NCBI RefSeq assembly: GCF_918697865.1
Contig: NZ_CAKKMV010000002.1
Coordinates: 124,001 to 188,000 of the forward strand
DNA length: 64,000 bases
DNA from: Massilia sp. Bi118
Lineage (GTDB): Bacteria > Pseudomonadota > Gammaproteobacteria > Burkholderiales > Burkholderiaceae_D
Direction of reading: 5' to 3'
The position numbers and the translations under genes are program-made. Below, piece after piece: positions 36,513 through 44,505 of the stretch (positions within the stretch are counted from its first letter, which is position 1; every line of letters begins with the position of its first letter). The notes under the pieces were generated by a model, which was not told the origin of the DNA, searched no databases, and saw only the letters and a program-made list of their open reading frames with translations.

Positions 36513-37268
36513 TCAGGCCAGGGTCAGCGCGATCCCGCGATCGCGGTACGGCCGCAGCACCTCGTCCGGCGTCTGCGCCGGCAGCACGATCCCGCTGATC
36601 TCCGCCAGCCCGACGATGCGGTAGGGCGAGGCCGTCGCCAGCTTCTCCGACGAGGCCAGCACGATGGTCTCGGCGGCCGCCTTGCACAGCGCGCGCTTGA
36701 CGCAGGCTTCCTCGTAATCGCCGGTCGACAGCCCGAGTTCGGGGTGCAGGCTGGTCACGCCCATGAAGTAGGTATCGGCGCGGATCTGCGCGATCGCTTC
36801 CAGCGTGGCCGCGCCGACGCCGACGATCGAATGGCGGAACAGACGTCCGCCCAGCATGATCACCTCGATATTCGGATGCTCCATCAGCTCGATCGCGATC
36901 GAGGGGCTGTGCGTGACCACGGTCGCGCTTAGCTGGCGCGGCAGGGCGCGCACGAGTTGGGCGCAGGTGGTGCCGCCGTCGACGAACACGACCTGGCCCG
37001 GCTGCACCATCGCGGCGGCGGCGCGGCCGATCGCCGCCTTGTCGTTCGAGGCGATGTGCTGGCGCGCGGCGAAGTCGCCCATCGCCGGACTGGCCGGCAG
37101 CGCGCCGCCATGCACGCGCTGGAGCAGGCCTTCTTTCGCCATCTCGCGCAGGTCGCGCCGGATCGTGTCTTCGGACACGCCGAGTTCGGCGCTCAGCTTC
37201 GTGGCGACGATCTGGCCGTCGCGCTTCAACACGTCCATCAGGTAATTCTTGCGCTGGCTAGTCAGCAT
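36513..37268 (-). CDS. DeoR/GlpR-family transcriptional regulator
   Basis: 251 residues. The N-terminal winged helix reads MLTSQRKNYLMDVLKRDGQIVATKLSAELGVSEDTIRRDLREMAKEGLLQRVHGGA, the DeoR signature. The C-terminal sugar-phosphate sensor domain has FVDGGTTCAQLVRALP and VGVGAATLEAIAQIRADTYFMGVTSLHPELGLSTGD. It is divergent from the NUDIX fusion gene. Tandem TTGCACGA repeats in between are a candidate operator. The effector is unknown; DeoR proteins usually bind phosphorylated sugars or nucleosides. Confidence 0.9.
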   Translation of the reverse strand: MLTSQRKNYLMDVLKRDGQIVATKLSAELGVSEDTIRRDLREMAKEGLLQRVHGGALPASPAMGDFAARQHIASNDKAAIGRAAAAMVQPGQVVFVDGGTTCAQLVRALPRQLSATVVTHSPSIAIELMEHPNIEVIMLGGRLFRHSIVGVGAATLEAIAQIRADTYFMGVTSLHPELGLSTGDYEEACVKRALCKAAAETIVLASSEKLATASPYRIVGLAEISGIVLPAQTPDEVLRPYRDRGIALTLA

Positions 37269-37288
37269 GGATGGCTTTCATATAATTC

Positions 37289-37316
37289 TTGACCTTGCAC
37301 GAGTTTGCACGATAGT
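37289..37316 (+). promoter_or_regulatory. Promoter of the NUDIX fusion gene with tandem operator-like repeats
   Basis: TTGACC (37289-37294) and GATAGT (37311-37316) are spaced by 16 nt. The spacer holds two direct copies of TTGCACGA at 37295-37302 and 37305-37312, a 10-bp period that would place both on the same face of the helix. A regulator bound there would block RNA polymerase. The neighbouring DeoR protein is the obvious candidate. Confidence 0.5.
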
Positions 37317-37347
37317 TTACGAGAACTCAAGCGCAAAGGAGAGTGGC

Positions 37348-38292
37348 GTGCAGGATCGTGTGAAAATCGGGCAAGTTCAGCTGCTGTCGGACGATCGGGG
37401 CGTGCTGAAGAAAACCACCTATGCGCTGCGCACGCGGGCCGGCGAGTGGGCCGAGCAGACCCGCGAGACTTATGACCGCGGCAATGGCGCGACCCTGCTG
37501 CTCTACAACCGCGCGTGGCGCAAGGTGGTGCTGACGCGGCAGTTCCGCCTGCCGGCCTTTGTGAACGGCCACGACGGCTTCCTGGTCGAGACGGCGGCCG
37601 GGCTGCTCGACGGCGCGCATCCCGAAGAGCGCATCCGCGCAGAGGTGATGGAGGAAACCGGCTACCGCGTCGGCGCCGTGTGCCGCCTGTGGGATGCCTT
37701 CATGAGCCCCGGCAGCGTGACCGAGCGCCTGCACTTCTTCGTGGCCGAGTACGAGCCGGGCGACCGCGTCGGCGCCGGCGGCGGGCTGGTGGAAGAGGGC
37801 GAAGACCTGGAGGTGCTGGAACTCGGCATCGACGAGGCCATGGCGCGCATCGGCAACAGTAGCGGCAGCGGCATCGTCGACGGCAAGACCATCATGCTGC
37901 TGCAGTACGCGCAGCTGCACCTGTTCGCGCCGCCCGGCATGATGATCCTGATCGCCGGTCCCTACCGCTCGGGCACGGAGGGCGATCCCGAACGCATCGC
38001 GCGCAACGTGGCGGCGATGGAAGCCTGCGTGCTGCCCTTGTACGAGGCCGGGCACCTGCCGGTGCTGGGCGAGTGGCTGGGGCTGCCGACGGTGCGCCTG
38101 GCCGGTTCGCAGCACGAGGGCGACGCCGTGTACGACGCGCTGTTCCACCCGCACGCACAGCGCCTGCTGGCGCGCTGCGATGCCGTGCTGCGCATCGGCG
38201 GCGCCTCGAGCGGTGCGGACCTGATGGTCGACACCGCCCGTGCGCTGGGCAAGCGGGTTTATCGTTCGCTCGCCGACATTCCCTTGGCCTGA
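37348..38292 (+). CDS. NudK-like NUDIX hydrolase fused to a nucleoside-2-deoxyribosyltransferase-like domain
   Basis: 314 residues from a GTG start with AAAGGAG 6 nt upstream. Residues 1-195 match NudK/GDP-mannose pyrophosphatase: YDRGNGATLLLYN, VETAAGLLDGAHPEERIRAEVMEETGYRVG as the Nudix box, LWDAFMSPGSVTERLHFFVAEY and GGGLVEEGEDLEVLEL. Residues about 200-314 (MMILIAGPYRSGT, ARNVAAMEACVLPLYEAGHLPVLGEW, CDAVLRIGGASSGADLMVDTARALGKRVY) resemble the DUF4406/nucleoside deoxyribosyltransferase Rossmann-like fold. The combination suggests nucleotide or nucleotide-sugar turnover. It is divergent from a DeoR regulator. The second domain's activity is inferred only. Confidence 0.8.
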   Translation: MQDRVKIGQVQLLSDDRGVLKKTTYALRTRAGEWAEQTRETYDRGNGATLLLYNRAWRKVVLTRQFRLPAFVNGHDGFLVETAAGLLDGAHPEERIRAEVMEETGYRVGAVCRLWDAFMSPGSVTERLHFFVAEYEPGDRVGAGGGLVEEGEDLEVLELGIDEAMARIGNSSGSGIVDGKTIMLLQYAQLHLFAPPGMMILIAGPYRSGTEGDPERIARNVAAMEACVLPLYEAGHLPVLGEWLGLPTVRLAGSQHEGDAVYDALFHPHAQRLLARCDAVLRIGGASSGADLMVDTARALGKRVYRSLADIPLA

Positions 38293-38302
38293 TGAGGGAA
38301 GC

Positions 38303-38641
38303 TTACGCGGGATCGTCCAGCACGGCGCCAAGCCGGTCGAAGCGCGCATCCCACATGCGCTTGTTCATGGCGATCCATTCGTCCAGCACATCGAGGCCCT
38401 GGCGATCGATCGCGCACAGGCGCACCCGCCCCGTCTTCTGCGTGCGGACCAGGCGGCAGGACTGGAGCACCTCGAGATGCTGGGCCACCGCGGTCAGCGT
38501 GATCTCCAGCGCTTTGGCGAGCGCGCTGACCGACTGCGGTCCTTCGGACAGGAGCCGGAAGATCGCGCGCCGGGTGGCGTCGCCCATTGCGATGAAGATG
38601 CGGTCGGCGTCGGCAAGCGGGAACGCGGCGGCGGTGCTCAT
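38303..38641 (-). CDS. ArsR-family transcriptional regulator
   Basis: 112 residues. The winged-helix domain ATRRAIFRLLSEGPQSVSALAKALEITLTAVAQHLEVLQSCRLVRTQKTGRVRLCAID is typical of non-metal ArsR regulators. It lacks the CxC metal motif. Its start overlaps the AHSA1 gene stop by 4 nt. ArsR plus AHSA1 is a widespread pair, so it probably regulates this operon. Confidence 0.9.
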   Translation of the reverse strand: MSTAAAFPLADADRIFIAMGDATRRAIFRLLSEGPQSVSALAKALEITLTAVAQHLEVLQSCRLVRTQKTGRVRLCAIDRQGLDVLDEWIAMNKRMWDARFDRLGAVLDDPA

Positions 38642-39111
38642 CGCGCTAGTTCCGCGCTCATCCGGTCCAGCAGCAGTTCCCAGCCCTGCCTGCGCATCTG
38701 CGGCCCATCGGCGCCCTCGAAGAACACGGCCTGGTGGGTGAAGACGAGACGGGTGCCGCCGTCGGCCGGCACGAATTCGAAGGTCTCCAGCGAGGCCGAG
38801 ATGCGCCTGCCGCCGATTTCCATCGTGGCCGCGCTCACGATGCGGCTGTCGGTGACGATGTCGAGAAAGCTGCCGCGGCGTACCAATGGCACGCCGGCAA
38901 ATGGCGTGCTGGCGTTCAGGCGCGAGGACAGGTTTTCCTGCCCGCCGACTTCGAACTGCATGACAAAGTCGTCGACGTCGTGGGTCTCGCCTTCGGCATA
39001 CCAGCGGCGCTTGCGCCCGGGGTCGGCAAAGGCCGCGAACACGGCGGCAGGCTGTTTTGGATAAAAACGCTCGATGGTGAAGCTGTCTTGCTGGACGGAT
39101 GGCGCGGTCAT
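38638..39111 (-). CDS. AHSA1/SRPBCC-domain protein
   Basis: 157 residues. FTIERFYPKQPAAVFAAFADPGRKRRWYAEG and the end FTHQAVFFEGADGPQMRRQGWELLLDRMSAEL match the activator-of-Hsp90-ATPase-like START fold. GGRRISASLETFEFVPADGGTRLVFTH is the core beta sheet. The start at 39111 is preferred because GGAG lies 6 nt upstream; the ATG at 39123 would put that site inside the gene. The ligand is unknown. It is upstream of and coupled to the ArsR gene. Confidence 0.85.
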   Translation of the reverse strand: MTAPSVQQDSFTIERFYPKQPAAVFAAFADPGRKRRWYAEGETHDVDDFVMQFEVGGQENLSSRLNASTPFAGVPLVRRGSFLDIVTDSRIVSAATMEIGGRRISASLETFEFVPADGGTRLVFTHQAVFFEGADGPQMRRQGWELLLDRMSAELAR

Positions 39112-39169
39112 GACGATCTCCATACTGAAGTTGGGACTTCAGTATCGCGCGGAACAGCGATTCGAGGGC

Positions 39170-39697
39170 TTACGGAACACCACGGAGCAAGTGCCGCGCA
39201 ACATACTTCAACATCAAGGTTTCGCGTTGGATCGACATTCCCATGCTCGGCGGCCTGTCGCGCAAGACCGCTTCATTGTGCGCGATGGCTTCGTCGATAT
39301 CGACCCACCTGGGCACCATTCCGTTCTTCACCTCATATGCTTCAGGCGCGGCATTGCCGAGCAGGCGGTCCGCGCGGCATGCGTAGAAGTGCGAACGCAT
39401 GAAGAGCAGGTCATGCCCTGCTTTCTGGGGGGGCCGGTATTCGTCGCCATACCCCAGGTAAGGTCCTACCGCGATTCCCGTGGCGCCAGTCTCTTCCTGC
39501 AGTTCACGGACGAGGCCGTCCTCCGGGCTTTCGCCGTCATCGAGTCCGCCGCCGGGGAAGCTGTAGTCGTTGTAGCGGCGCGTGTACAGCAACAGTATCT
39601 CCCTGCCATGCAGCACGACCGCACGCACGGCCTGCCGCTCGCGTATCACGCCGTCGATCACGCCGGCATCTGGATGGGTCAATGTGTAGAGAAGCAT
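39170..39697 (-). CDS. NUDIX hydrolase
   Basis: 175 residues. The Nudix box GGLDDGESPEDGLVRELQEETGA fits G-x5-E-x7-REUxEExGU exactly. The protein has no extra domain, so it hydrolyses some nucleoside-diphosphate derivative that cannot be named from sequence. No good ribosome-binding site precedes the ATG at 39697. The gene follows the phosphoethanolamine-transferase gene by 21 nt in the same direction and may be co-transcribed. Confidence 0.85.
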   Translation of the reverse strand: MLLYTLTHPDAGVIDGVIRERQAVRAVVLHGREILLLYTRRYNDYSFPGGGLDDGESPEDGLVRELQEETGATGIAVGPYLGYGDEYRPPQKAGHDLLFMRSHFYACRADRLLGNAAPEAYEVKNGMVPRWVDIDEAIAHNEAVLRDRPPSMGMSIQRETLMLKYVARHLLRGVP

Positions 39698-39718
39698 GTA
39701 TTTATATGGCTGAAATGG

Positions 39719-41359
39719 CTAGGGCTGGCCGGAAGACCCATCCAAGCGCGTGAATTGCGGGCTCAGGATGTCGTGCCGGGGCTGGTAAAAGTGCGTTTGT
39801 ATCCCAAGCAGGCCGAGCAGGGTATGGTCCAGGTGATCGGTGCGATATTCGCGTCCTTCGATCCCCGGAAGAGGGGCCTGGCGTTGCGAACGCCGATTCG
39901 TCCACAATAACAGCGGTACTTGATAGCCGCTCGGGTCGGTCGAGGAGTGCCCTGCAAAATTGCGGTAGTGTCCCACTTCCTGTCCATGATCGGATACGTA
40001 AAGCACCGAGACCGGTCCTGCCGGTTCCGCCTGCCCTGCCTTTTCCAGAATCGACGAGAGCACGTGGTCCGTGTACAGCATGGCGTTGTCGTACTGGTTG
40101 CGCGCCGTGCGGATCCAGTATGGGCGGCCTGCCTCATCCAGGGCATCGTCCACGGCATCGTCGGCGCCGGAGAAGCGGTCGAAGGCTGGCGGGTAGCGCA
40201 GGTCGTAACGCAGATGTGCGCCCTGCATGTGGACGATGACCAGCTTGCGCGGCGCTGGATCACCCAGGACGCGGGCGAGGTGCGGCAGCAGGCGTTCGTC
40301 CAGGCTGCGCGCCGCGCGGCCATGGCCCTTGTTCACGAAAACCTGCTCGTGCGCGTGCTCGGCCATGATCTGGATCGGGCCGTCTCCCATCTCCTGGTTG
40401 GATAGCCAGGTCACGCGGTAGCCCGCCGTGCGCGCCAGCGCGAGCACATTGGGTTCGGTCAGCCAGGCGTCGGGACTGTCGAGCGTGGCGGGCGTCAGCA
40501 TCTTGAGCAGCGACTGGACGGTGGCGGCATCCGATGACAGGACGTTCCTGAATACCAGCATGTCGCCGCGCCGCGCAAGCAGTCCGGGGGTGGTGTTTCT
40601 CTGATACCCGTACAGGGACCAGTTGCTGCGGTTGACGCTTTCGCCCAATACCAGCACCAGGGTCTGCCGGGGCGGCCCGACGTAGGCCGCCGCGTAGGCT
40701 TGCGCAGCCGCGAGATCGCTTGCAACCTTGCGCTTCACCCCGGCCAGGAATACACGCTGCTGCTGGTAATCCATGAAGTAGCCCGGCCAGTAGACGAGCG
40801 GATTTTCTTCCGCCATCGTGGCGTTGAGGTGCAGGGCGGCGAACAGCGCGAGCATGCCGGTGCCGAGCCAGCGGTCGCGCCGGTTCGCAAGGGCTTCTTC
40901 GCCTGCGGCGCGACCGAGCTTGCGCTCCACCCAGTACAGCAGCGCGATCAGCGCGGCCACCAGCAGCGTCACCAGCGACAGGTGCAGCCAGTAGGTCTCG
41001 ATGAATTCGCGCGCTTCGTTGGCGTTGCTGCCAAGGAGCGCATCGGCGACCACGATGTTCTTCGGCGCCAGGCCGTACAGCCAGAACAGGAAGCCTTCGA
41101 CGGCCGCGTTCAGCAGGACCAGGCTGTTGAGCGCCATGGCCAGGCCGGCCACCAGAGTGCGGCCGCATCGCAGCAGCTGCAGGCCGGCGAGGCCGGCATT
41201 CGCGATCAGGCTGAACGCTGCCGCCTTGGCGAGGCTGTGCAGGTCTTGCATGCCGAGCTGCCAGTAGAGGGCCAGGCCCAGGATGGTGATGACGGCGCGG
41301 ATAATGGCGCGGGGCAGTGCCGGCGCCGCGCCGGCCAGGATCTTCTTCTCGCTCTCCAT
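39719..41359 (-). CDS. Phosphoethanolamine transferase-like membrane sulfatase-fold protein
   Basis: 546 residues. About five N-terminal transmembrane helices (residues 15-170) precede a periplasmic alkaline-phosphatase-fold domain. LVLGESVNRSNWSLYGYQRNTTP holds the nucleophile/metal region, with Ser after GE where EptA has Thr. IVHMQGAHLRYDLRYP and VLYVSDHGQEVGHY supply further metal ligands. It most resembles EptA/CptA enzymes that move phosphoethanolamine from phosphatidylethanolamine to LPS lipid A or core. Such modification alters surface charge. It follows a 55-aa ORF and precedes the NUDIX gene. Confidence 0.8.
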   Translation of the reverse strand: MESEKKILAGAAPALPRAIIRAVITILGLALYWQLGMQDLHSLAKAAAFSLIANAGLAGLQLLRCGRTLVAGLAMALNSLVLLNAAVEGFLFWLYGLAPKNIVVADALLGSNANEAREFIETYWLHLSLVTLLVAALIALLYWVERKLGRAAGEEALANRRDRWLGTGMLALFAALHLNATMAEENPLVYWPGYFMDYQQQRVFLAGVKRKVASDLAAAQAYAAAYVGPPRQTLVLVLGESVNRSNWSLYGYQRNTTPGLLARRGDMLVFRNVLSSDAATVQSLLKMLTPATLDSPDAWLTEPNVLALARTAGYRVTWLSNQEMGDGPIQIMAEHAHEQVFVNKGHGRAARSLDERLLPHLARVLGDPAPRKLVIVHMQGAHLRYDLRYPPAFDRFSGADDAVDDALDEAGRPYWIRTARNQYDNAMLYTDHVLSSILEKAGQAEPAGPVSVLYVSDHGQEVGHYRNFAGHSSTDPSGYQVPLLLWTNRRSQRQAPLPGIEGREYRTDHLDHTLLGLLGIQTHFYQPRHDILSPQFTRLDGSSGQP

Positions 41360-41372
41360 CGTGATTCTCCTC

Positions 41373-41540
41373 TCAATGGCCGATCAACATGCCAGCGGCG
41401 CCGTCCTTGTCGTGCAAGGCGAACTTGTCGACCATCGTGGCGCTGGCCTCGTTCAGGCCGGTAACCTCGATCATGGTCCCGGCAAGGAGGTCGTTGCGGA
41501 TATTCGAGAACCAGTCCCGGCGAATGGTTTGTATGAGCAT
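41373..41540 (-). CDS. Small protein of unknown function, 55 aa
   Basis: MLIQTIRRDWFSNIRNDLLAGTMIEV, followed by an acidic C-terminal half ending GMLIGH. The start at 41540 has AAAGGT 7 nt upstream. It has no membrane helix or signal. It is 13 nt upstream of the phosphoethanolamine-transferase gene, so the two are probably one operon. I do not recognise it. Confidence 0.5.
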   Translation of the reverse strand: MLIQTIRRDWFSNIRNDLLAGTMIEVTGLNEASATMVDKFALHDKDGAAGMLIGH

Positions 41541-41677
41541 GCGTGTACCTTTCGGCCGATGCGGCCGAGCGAAACGTGAAACCGATGAGCGCCGTGCTCC
41601 AGGCACTGGATCAGGGCGAGACAAACGGAAGGCTATGGAGCAGTCGATGTCGCATGCGCGGCATCAACGCGTCCCGG

Positions 41678-41710
41678 ATCGGAAAAAGAAGGGGTTACGG
41701 AGGCGTAACC
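41678..41710 (-). terminator. Putative intrinsic terminator of the yqjDEK transcript
   Basis: GGTTACG (41693-41699) and CGTAACC (41704-41710) form a 7-bp stem with a 4-base loop. Read on the minus strand the stem is followed by CCTTCTTTTTCC, a reasonable U-rich tract starting 2 bases after the stem. Confidence 0.45.
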
Positions 41711-41844
41711 GAGCAGAAATAGCCGCGAGGAAGCTCTGAGCCGGGATAGGAGACCGCTTTCAGGCTCTGCGCTGCAAAGCGTGCGCAGTCAAGGCTGCGC
41801 GTCACGGCGGCGTCGAGGATGAGCGTGGCAAGGGATTCGGTCAT
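41695..41844 (-). CDS. Possible small ORF, 49 aa
   Basis: Starts MTESLATLILDAAVTRSLDCARF and ends YFCSVTPP, with its stop codon inside the terminator-like hairpin. No good ribosome-binding site is visible. Listed only because the gap is otherwise empty. Confidence 0.2.
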   Translation of the reverse strand: MTESLATLILDAAVTRSLDCARFAAQSLKAVSYPGSELPRGYFCSVTPP

Positions 41845-41900
41845 GGCCCAACATTTTGCAACGCAGCACGCATGACCGTCAAGGCTGGCGTGCAGGCGGC

Positions 41901-42191
41901 TCAGCGCCGGAACTGCGCCAGCAACGCCAGTCCACGCTGTGCCATGCGCCAGACCGGCATGACCGAACCTGCCAGCGCCAGCACGCGCTTGCGGCGCAGC
42001 AGCGTGAGGCCCAGGCCGGCGCCGAGCGCGCCCAGCACCAGCTTCTTGTGGCCAACCACGTAGCCGGCCAGCGGATGATCCAGCACGGCGGCAGGACGCA
42101 GCGCTTGCAGTTCGTAGGCCAGGCCGGTGCGCTGCTCGGCGCAGCGTTCGATCAGTTCCTTGCGGCGCTCGGCCAGAGTCGGCTTATTCAT
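41901..42191 (-). CDS. YqjK-like small protein
   Basis: 96 residues. The N-terminal half is a charged helix (MNKPTLAERRKELIERCAEQRTGLAYELQALRPA). One hydrophobic segment, KLVLGALGAGLGLTLL, follows a YVVGHKK motif. It overlaps the YqjE-like gene by 8 nt and is the third gene of a yqjD-yqjE-yqjK-type operon, which in E. coli encodes stress-induced inner-membrane proteins. The assignment rests mostly on position and shape. Confidence 0.7.
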   Translation of the reverse strand: MNKPTLAERRKELIERCAEQRTGLAYELQALRPAAVLDHPLAGYVVGHKKLVLGALGAGLGLTLLRRKRVLALAGSVMPVWRMAQRGLALLAQFRR

Positions 42192-42579
42192 CGATCGCTC
42201 CCGCGTGCGCAGTGGCCGCCGTGTGGCGCACGTACTCGACGTCCTTGCGCAGCTCGGCCAGGGTATCCGCGAACAGCGGCGTATGGGCGTTCAGTTTCGA
42301 ACGCACCGACATCACGATGAGGCCGGCGCCGGCGGCCAGCAGCACGGCCATGCCGGCCACCGCCTGCAACCGGTACGTATCCCAGAACAGCAGGATGACG
42401 AACAGCGCCACCAGCATCGTGCTGCCTGCGGCAAGGAAGACCGCGAGCAGGGTCCACGCAAGGTAGCCGAGCAGGCGGCGCGCGTCTTCCTGGAATTCGA
42501 CGGCGGCCAGCTCCAGCCGCGTGCCGACCATGGCCACCAGGGTCGACGCGATCCGGCCTACTGCCGAAAACAAGGCCAT
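42184..42579 (-). CDS. YqjE-like / phage-holin-family membrane protein
   Basis: 131 residues. RIASTLVAMVGTRLELAAVEFQEDARRLLGYLAW precedes two transmembrane helices (TLLAVFLAAGSTMLVALFVILLFW and LQAVAGMAVLLAAGAGLIVMS). This is the holin-superfamily 3.6/YqjE pattern. Its ATG overlaps the stop of the YqjD-like gene by one base (TAATG), so the genes are translationally coupled. The cellular role is unclear. Confidence 0.85.
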   Translation of the reverse strand: MALFSAVGRIASTLVAMVGTRLELAAVEFQEDARRLLGYLAWTLLAVFLAAGSTMLVALFVILLFWDTYRLQAVAGMAVLLAAGAGLIVMSVRSKLNAHTPLFADTLAELRKDVEYVRHTAATAHAGAIDE

Positions 42580-42899
42580 TATTTACGGGCGATCAGCATG
42601 CCGATCACGACACCGACGGCGGCGCCGATACCGACCGACTTCCATGGATTTTCCTGCACATACTCGTCGGTGGCCTTGGCGGCGACCTTGGTCTTCTCGA
42701 CCACGGCCTGCTCCAGGCGGATGATGTCGTCCTTGGCCTTGACGATGGTGCGCTCGAACTTGGCCTTGGCGGCCTTGAATTCCTCGCCGGTCAGCGAACC
42801 GCTGTGGCGCAGCCAGGCTTCGGCGTCCTGGATCACGGTCTTCAGGTCGGACAGCAGCTGGTCACGGGCGCCGGTCTGGGTCGGGATTTTTTCCATCAT
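42579..42899 (-). CDS. DUF883 (ElaB/YqjD-like) membrane-anchored ribosome-associated protein
   Basis: 106 residues. A long amphipathic helical region (LLSDLKTVIQDAEAWLRHSGSLTGEEFKAAKAKFERTIVKAKDDIIRLEQAVVEKTKVAAKATDEYVQENPWKSVGIGAAVGVVIGMLIARK) ends in a C-terminal glycine-zipper membrane anchor. E. coli YqjD and ElaB tether ribosomes to the membrane in stationary phase. The start at 42899 (first of two ATGs) has GAGG 7 nt upstream. It is the first gene of the operon. Confidence 0.88.
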   Translation of the reverse strand: MMEKIPTQTGARDQLLSDLKTVIQDAEAWLRHSGSLTGEEFKAAKAKFERTIVKAKDDIIRLEQAVVEKTKVAAKATDEYVQENPWKSVGIGAAVGVVIGMLIARK

Positions 42900-42940
42900 G
42901 GGTGAACCTCGTCGATGTGGGTTGTGTATTACTAACAATA

Positions 42941-43795
42941 TTAACCGAATGCATAGTCTAGCGCGACACCTGCGAACAGTGCGGCGCCCAACCAGTTGTT
43001 ATGACGGAACGCAGCGAAGCACTTCATGCGGTCGCGGTCCTTGATCAGGGTGTAGTGGTAGATCGCCATGCCGGCCGCGACGATCACGCCGCCGAGGAAC
43101 CACCAGCGCAAGCCCAGCATCCAGCCGCACACCAGGTCGATGCCGAGCGCGGCGGCATAGCACAGCATGATGGCGGCGACATCGAAATGGCCGAAGGTGA
43201 TGGCCGAGGTGCGCATGCCGAGCTTGATATCGTCGTCGCGGTCGACCATCGCATAGGCGGTGTCGTAGGCCACCGACCAGAACACGTTCGCCACCAGAAG
43301 CCACCAGGCGACGGCCGGGACCTGGTTCTGTACGGCGGCAAAGGCCATCGGGATGCCGAAGCCGAACGCGATCCCGAGATACGCTTGCGGAATCGCGAAG
43401 AAGCGCTTGAAGTAGGGATAGCTGCCGGCCACGATCACGGCCACCACGGACAGTTCTTTGGTGAGCGTGTTCAGCGGCAGGATCAGCAGGAAGGAGACGA
43501 GGGCCAATGCCACCGCCACCATGATCGCTTCCCATCCCTTGATGCGGCCGCTGGTCAGCGGGCGCTCGGCGGTACGCTTCACATAACGGTCGAAGTCGCG
43601 GTCGGCATAGTCATTGATTGCGCAGCCGGCGGAGCGCATCAGCGCGGTGCCAAGGACGAAAATGACCAGGATCGCCGGATCCGGATGGCCGTTCGATGCC
43701 ATCCACAAGGCCCATAGCGTAGGCCACAGCAGCAGCAGGATGCCGATCGGCTTGTCGGCCCGGATCAGACGAAAGTAGAGCGCCAGCTTGTTCAT
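42941..43795 (-). CDS. ubiA: 4-hydroxybenzoate polyprenyltransferase
   Basis: 284 residues with about eight or nine transmembrane helices. It attaches the polyprenyl tail to 4-hydroxybenzoate in ubiquinone synthesis. The two aspartate-rich motifs are [12 protein letters not shown] and [33 protein letters not shown] is the typical N-terminus. Its product feeds the respiratory chain ending in the cytochrome oxidase encoded at 51-60 kb. Confidence 0.94.
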   Translation of the reverse strand: MNKLALYFRLIRADKPIGILLLLWPTLWALWMASNGHPDPAILVIFVLGTALMRSAGCAINDYADRDFDRYVKRTAERPLTSGRIKGWEAIMVAVALALVSFLLILPLNTLTKELSVVAVIVAGSYPYFKRFFAIPQAYLGIAFGFGIPMAFAAVQNQVPAVAWWLLVANVFWSVAYDTAYAMVDRDDDIKLGMRTSAITFGHFDVAAIMLCYAAALGIDLVCGWMLGLRWWFLGGVIVAAGMAIYHYTLIKDRDRMKCFAAFRHNNWLGAALFAGVALDYAFG

Positions 43796-43938
43796 CGCGT
43801 GTTCTATCTAATTGAAAATTTGCAAGCTCAGGATTTTAGCCTGTTCATGGCGCACGATGGACTATGCACAAAGTATGGCGAACCCGGCCGGGCTACGATC
43901 CCGGCTTTCGATGGCAAAAAAACCATGAGGAGGCAGGC

Positions 43939-44505
43939 ATGCAGTTCGCAAGTATCGTGGTGGCGGCCGGTATCGGGCTAGGCTGTTGTGCGCTGGCCGA
44001 TGCGGGCTCCAGGTCGGGCGAGGCCAGGGCGGACCGGATCGAGGCCGACTGGACGGAAGCGCAGTCGCTGCGCGAGTTGCCGGCCGGCGTACAGGCCCTG
44101 CTGGGCGTGGGGCTGGGCGAGGAGGGCGGAATTGCCGACCGCGGCGACCGCTTCAATGCCGGCGACGTGACCGGGGGCGGCCTGCCGCAGCGCCGTTTTG
44201 CGCTGGGCGCCGTCAACGGCGACACGGCCGTGGTGGCGGTCGAGCAGGGCGGGCGCGGCTACCAGGTGCAGACGATGGAATTCAGGCAGGTCGGCGCGAC
44301 GTGGGAACCGGTGCGCTGTACGGTGGGCATCGCAGCGCCGCGGCGCAGCGCGGAGCTGCTGGAAAATATCGCGGCGCGCAAGGCTGCCGCACCGGGCGCC
44401 TGCCGGCTGCCCGGCTTTCATCCGGAGCCGGCGGCAGCGACGGCAACCACCGCCGTCTCGGCCCCGGCCGTTCAGACCAGGCTCAAGCCGCGGCCTGGAG
44501 CGTGA
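43939..44505 (+). CDS. Secreted protein of unknown function
   Basis: 188 residues with a signal-like N-terminus (MQFASIVVAAGIGLGCCALADAG); the Cys pair makes a lipoprotein possible. The mature part contains ADWTEAQSLRELPAGVQALLGVGLGEEGGIADRGDRFNAGD and a Cys-containing VRCTVGI segment. The Ala/Pro-rich C-terminus looks disordered. GAGGAGG 5 nt upstream fixes the start; the longer open frame from 43864 has no ribosome-binding site. Its 3' end overlaps oxyR, which is convergent, by 23 nt. No family recognised. Confidence 0.65.
   Translation: MQFASIVVAAGIGLGCCALADAGSRSGEARADRIEADWTEAQSLRELPAGVQALLGVGLGEEGGIADRGDRFNAGDVTGGGLPQRRFALGAVNGDTAVVAVEQGGRGYQVQTMEFRQVGATWEPVRCTVGIAAPRRSAELLENIAARKAAAPGACRLPGFHPEPAAATATTAVSAPAVQTRLKPRPGA

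Larger units (their letters stand above)
41541..41900. other. Gap between the transferase operon and yqjK; promoter and terminator region
   Basis: About 360 bp without a confident gene. It should contain the promoter of the 55-aa ORF/transferase operon (minus strand) and the end of the yqjDEK transcript. A terminator-like hairpin is at 41693-41710, and one unconvincing 49-codon frame lies at 41695-41844. Confidence 0.5.

Noticed and set aside
39719..41359. Transferase considered as an LTA synthase
   Set aside because: The organism is Gram-negative, and the GES-x-NR-x-N-x-SLYGY and DHGQEVG motifs fit the EptA/CptA group better.
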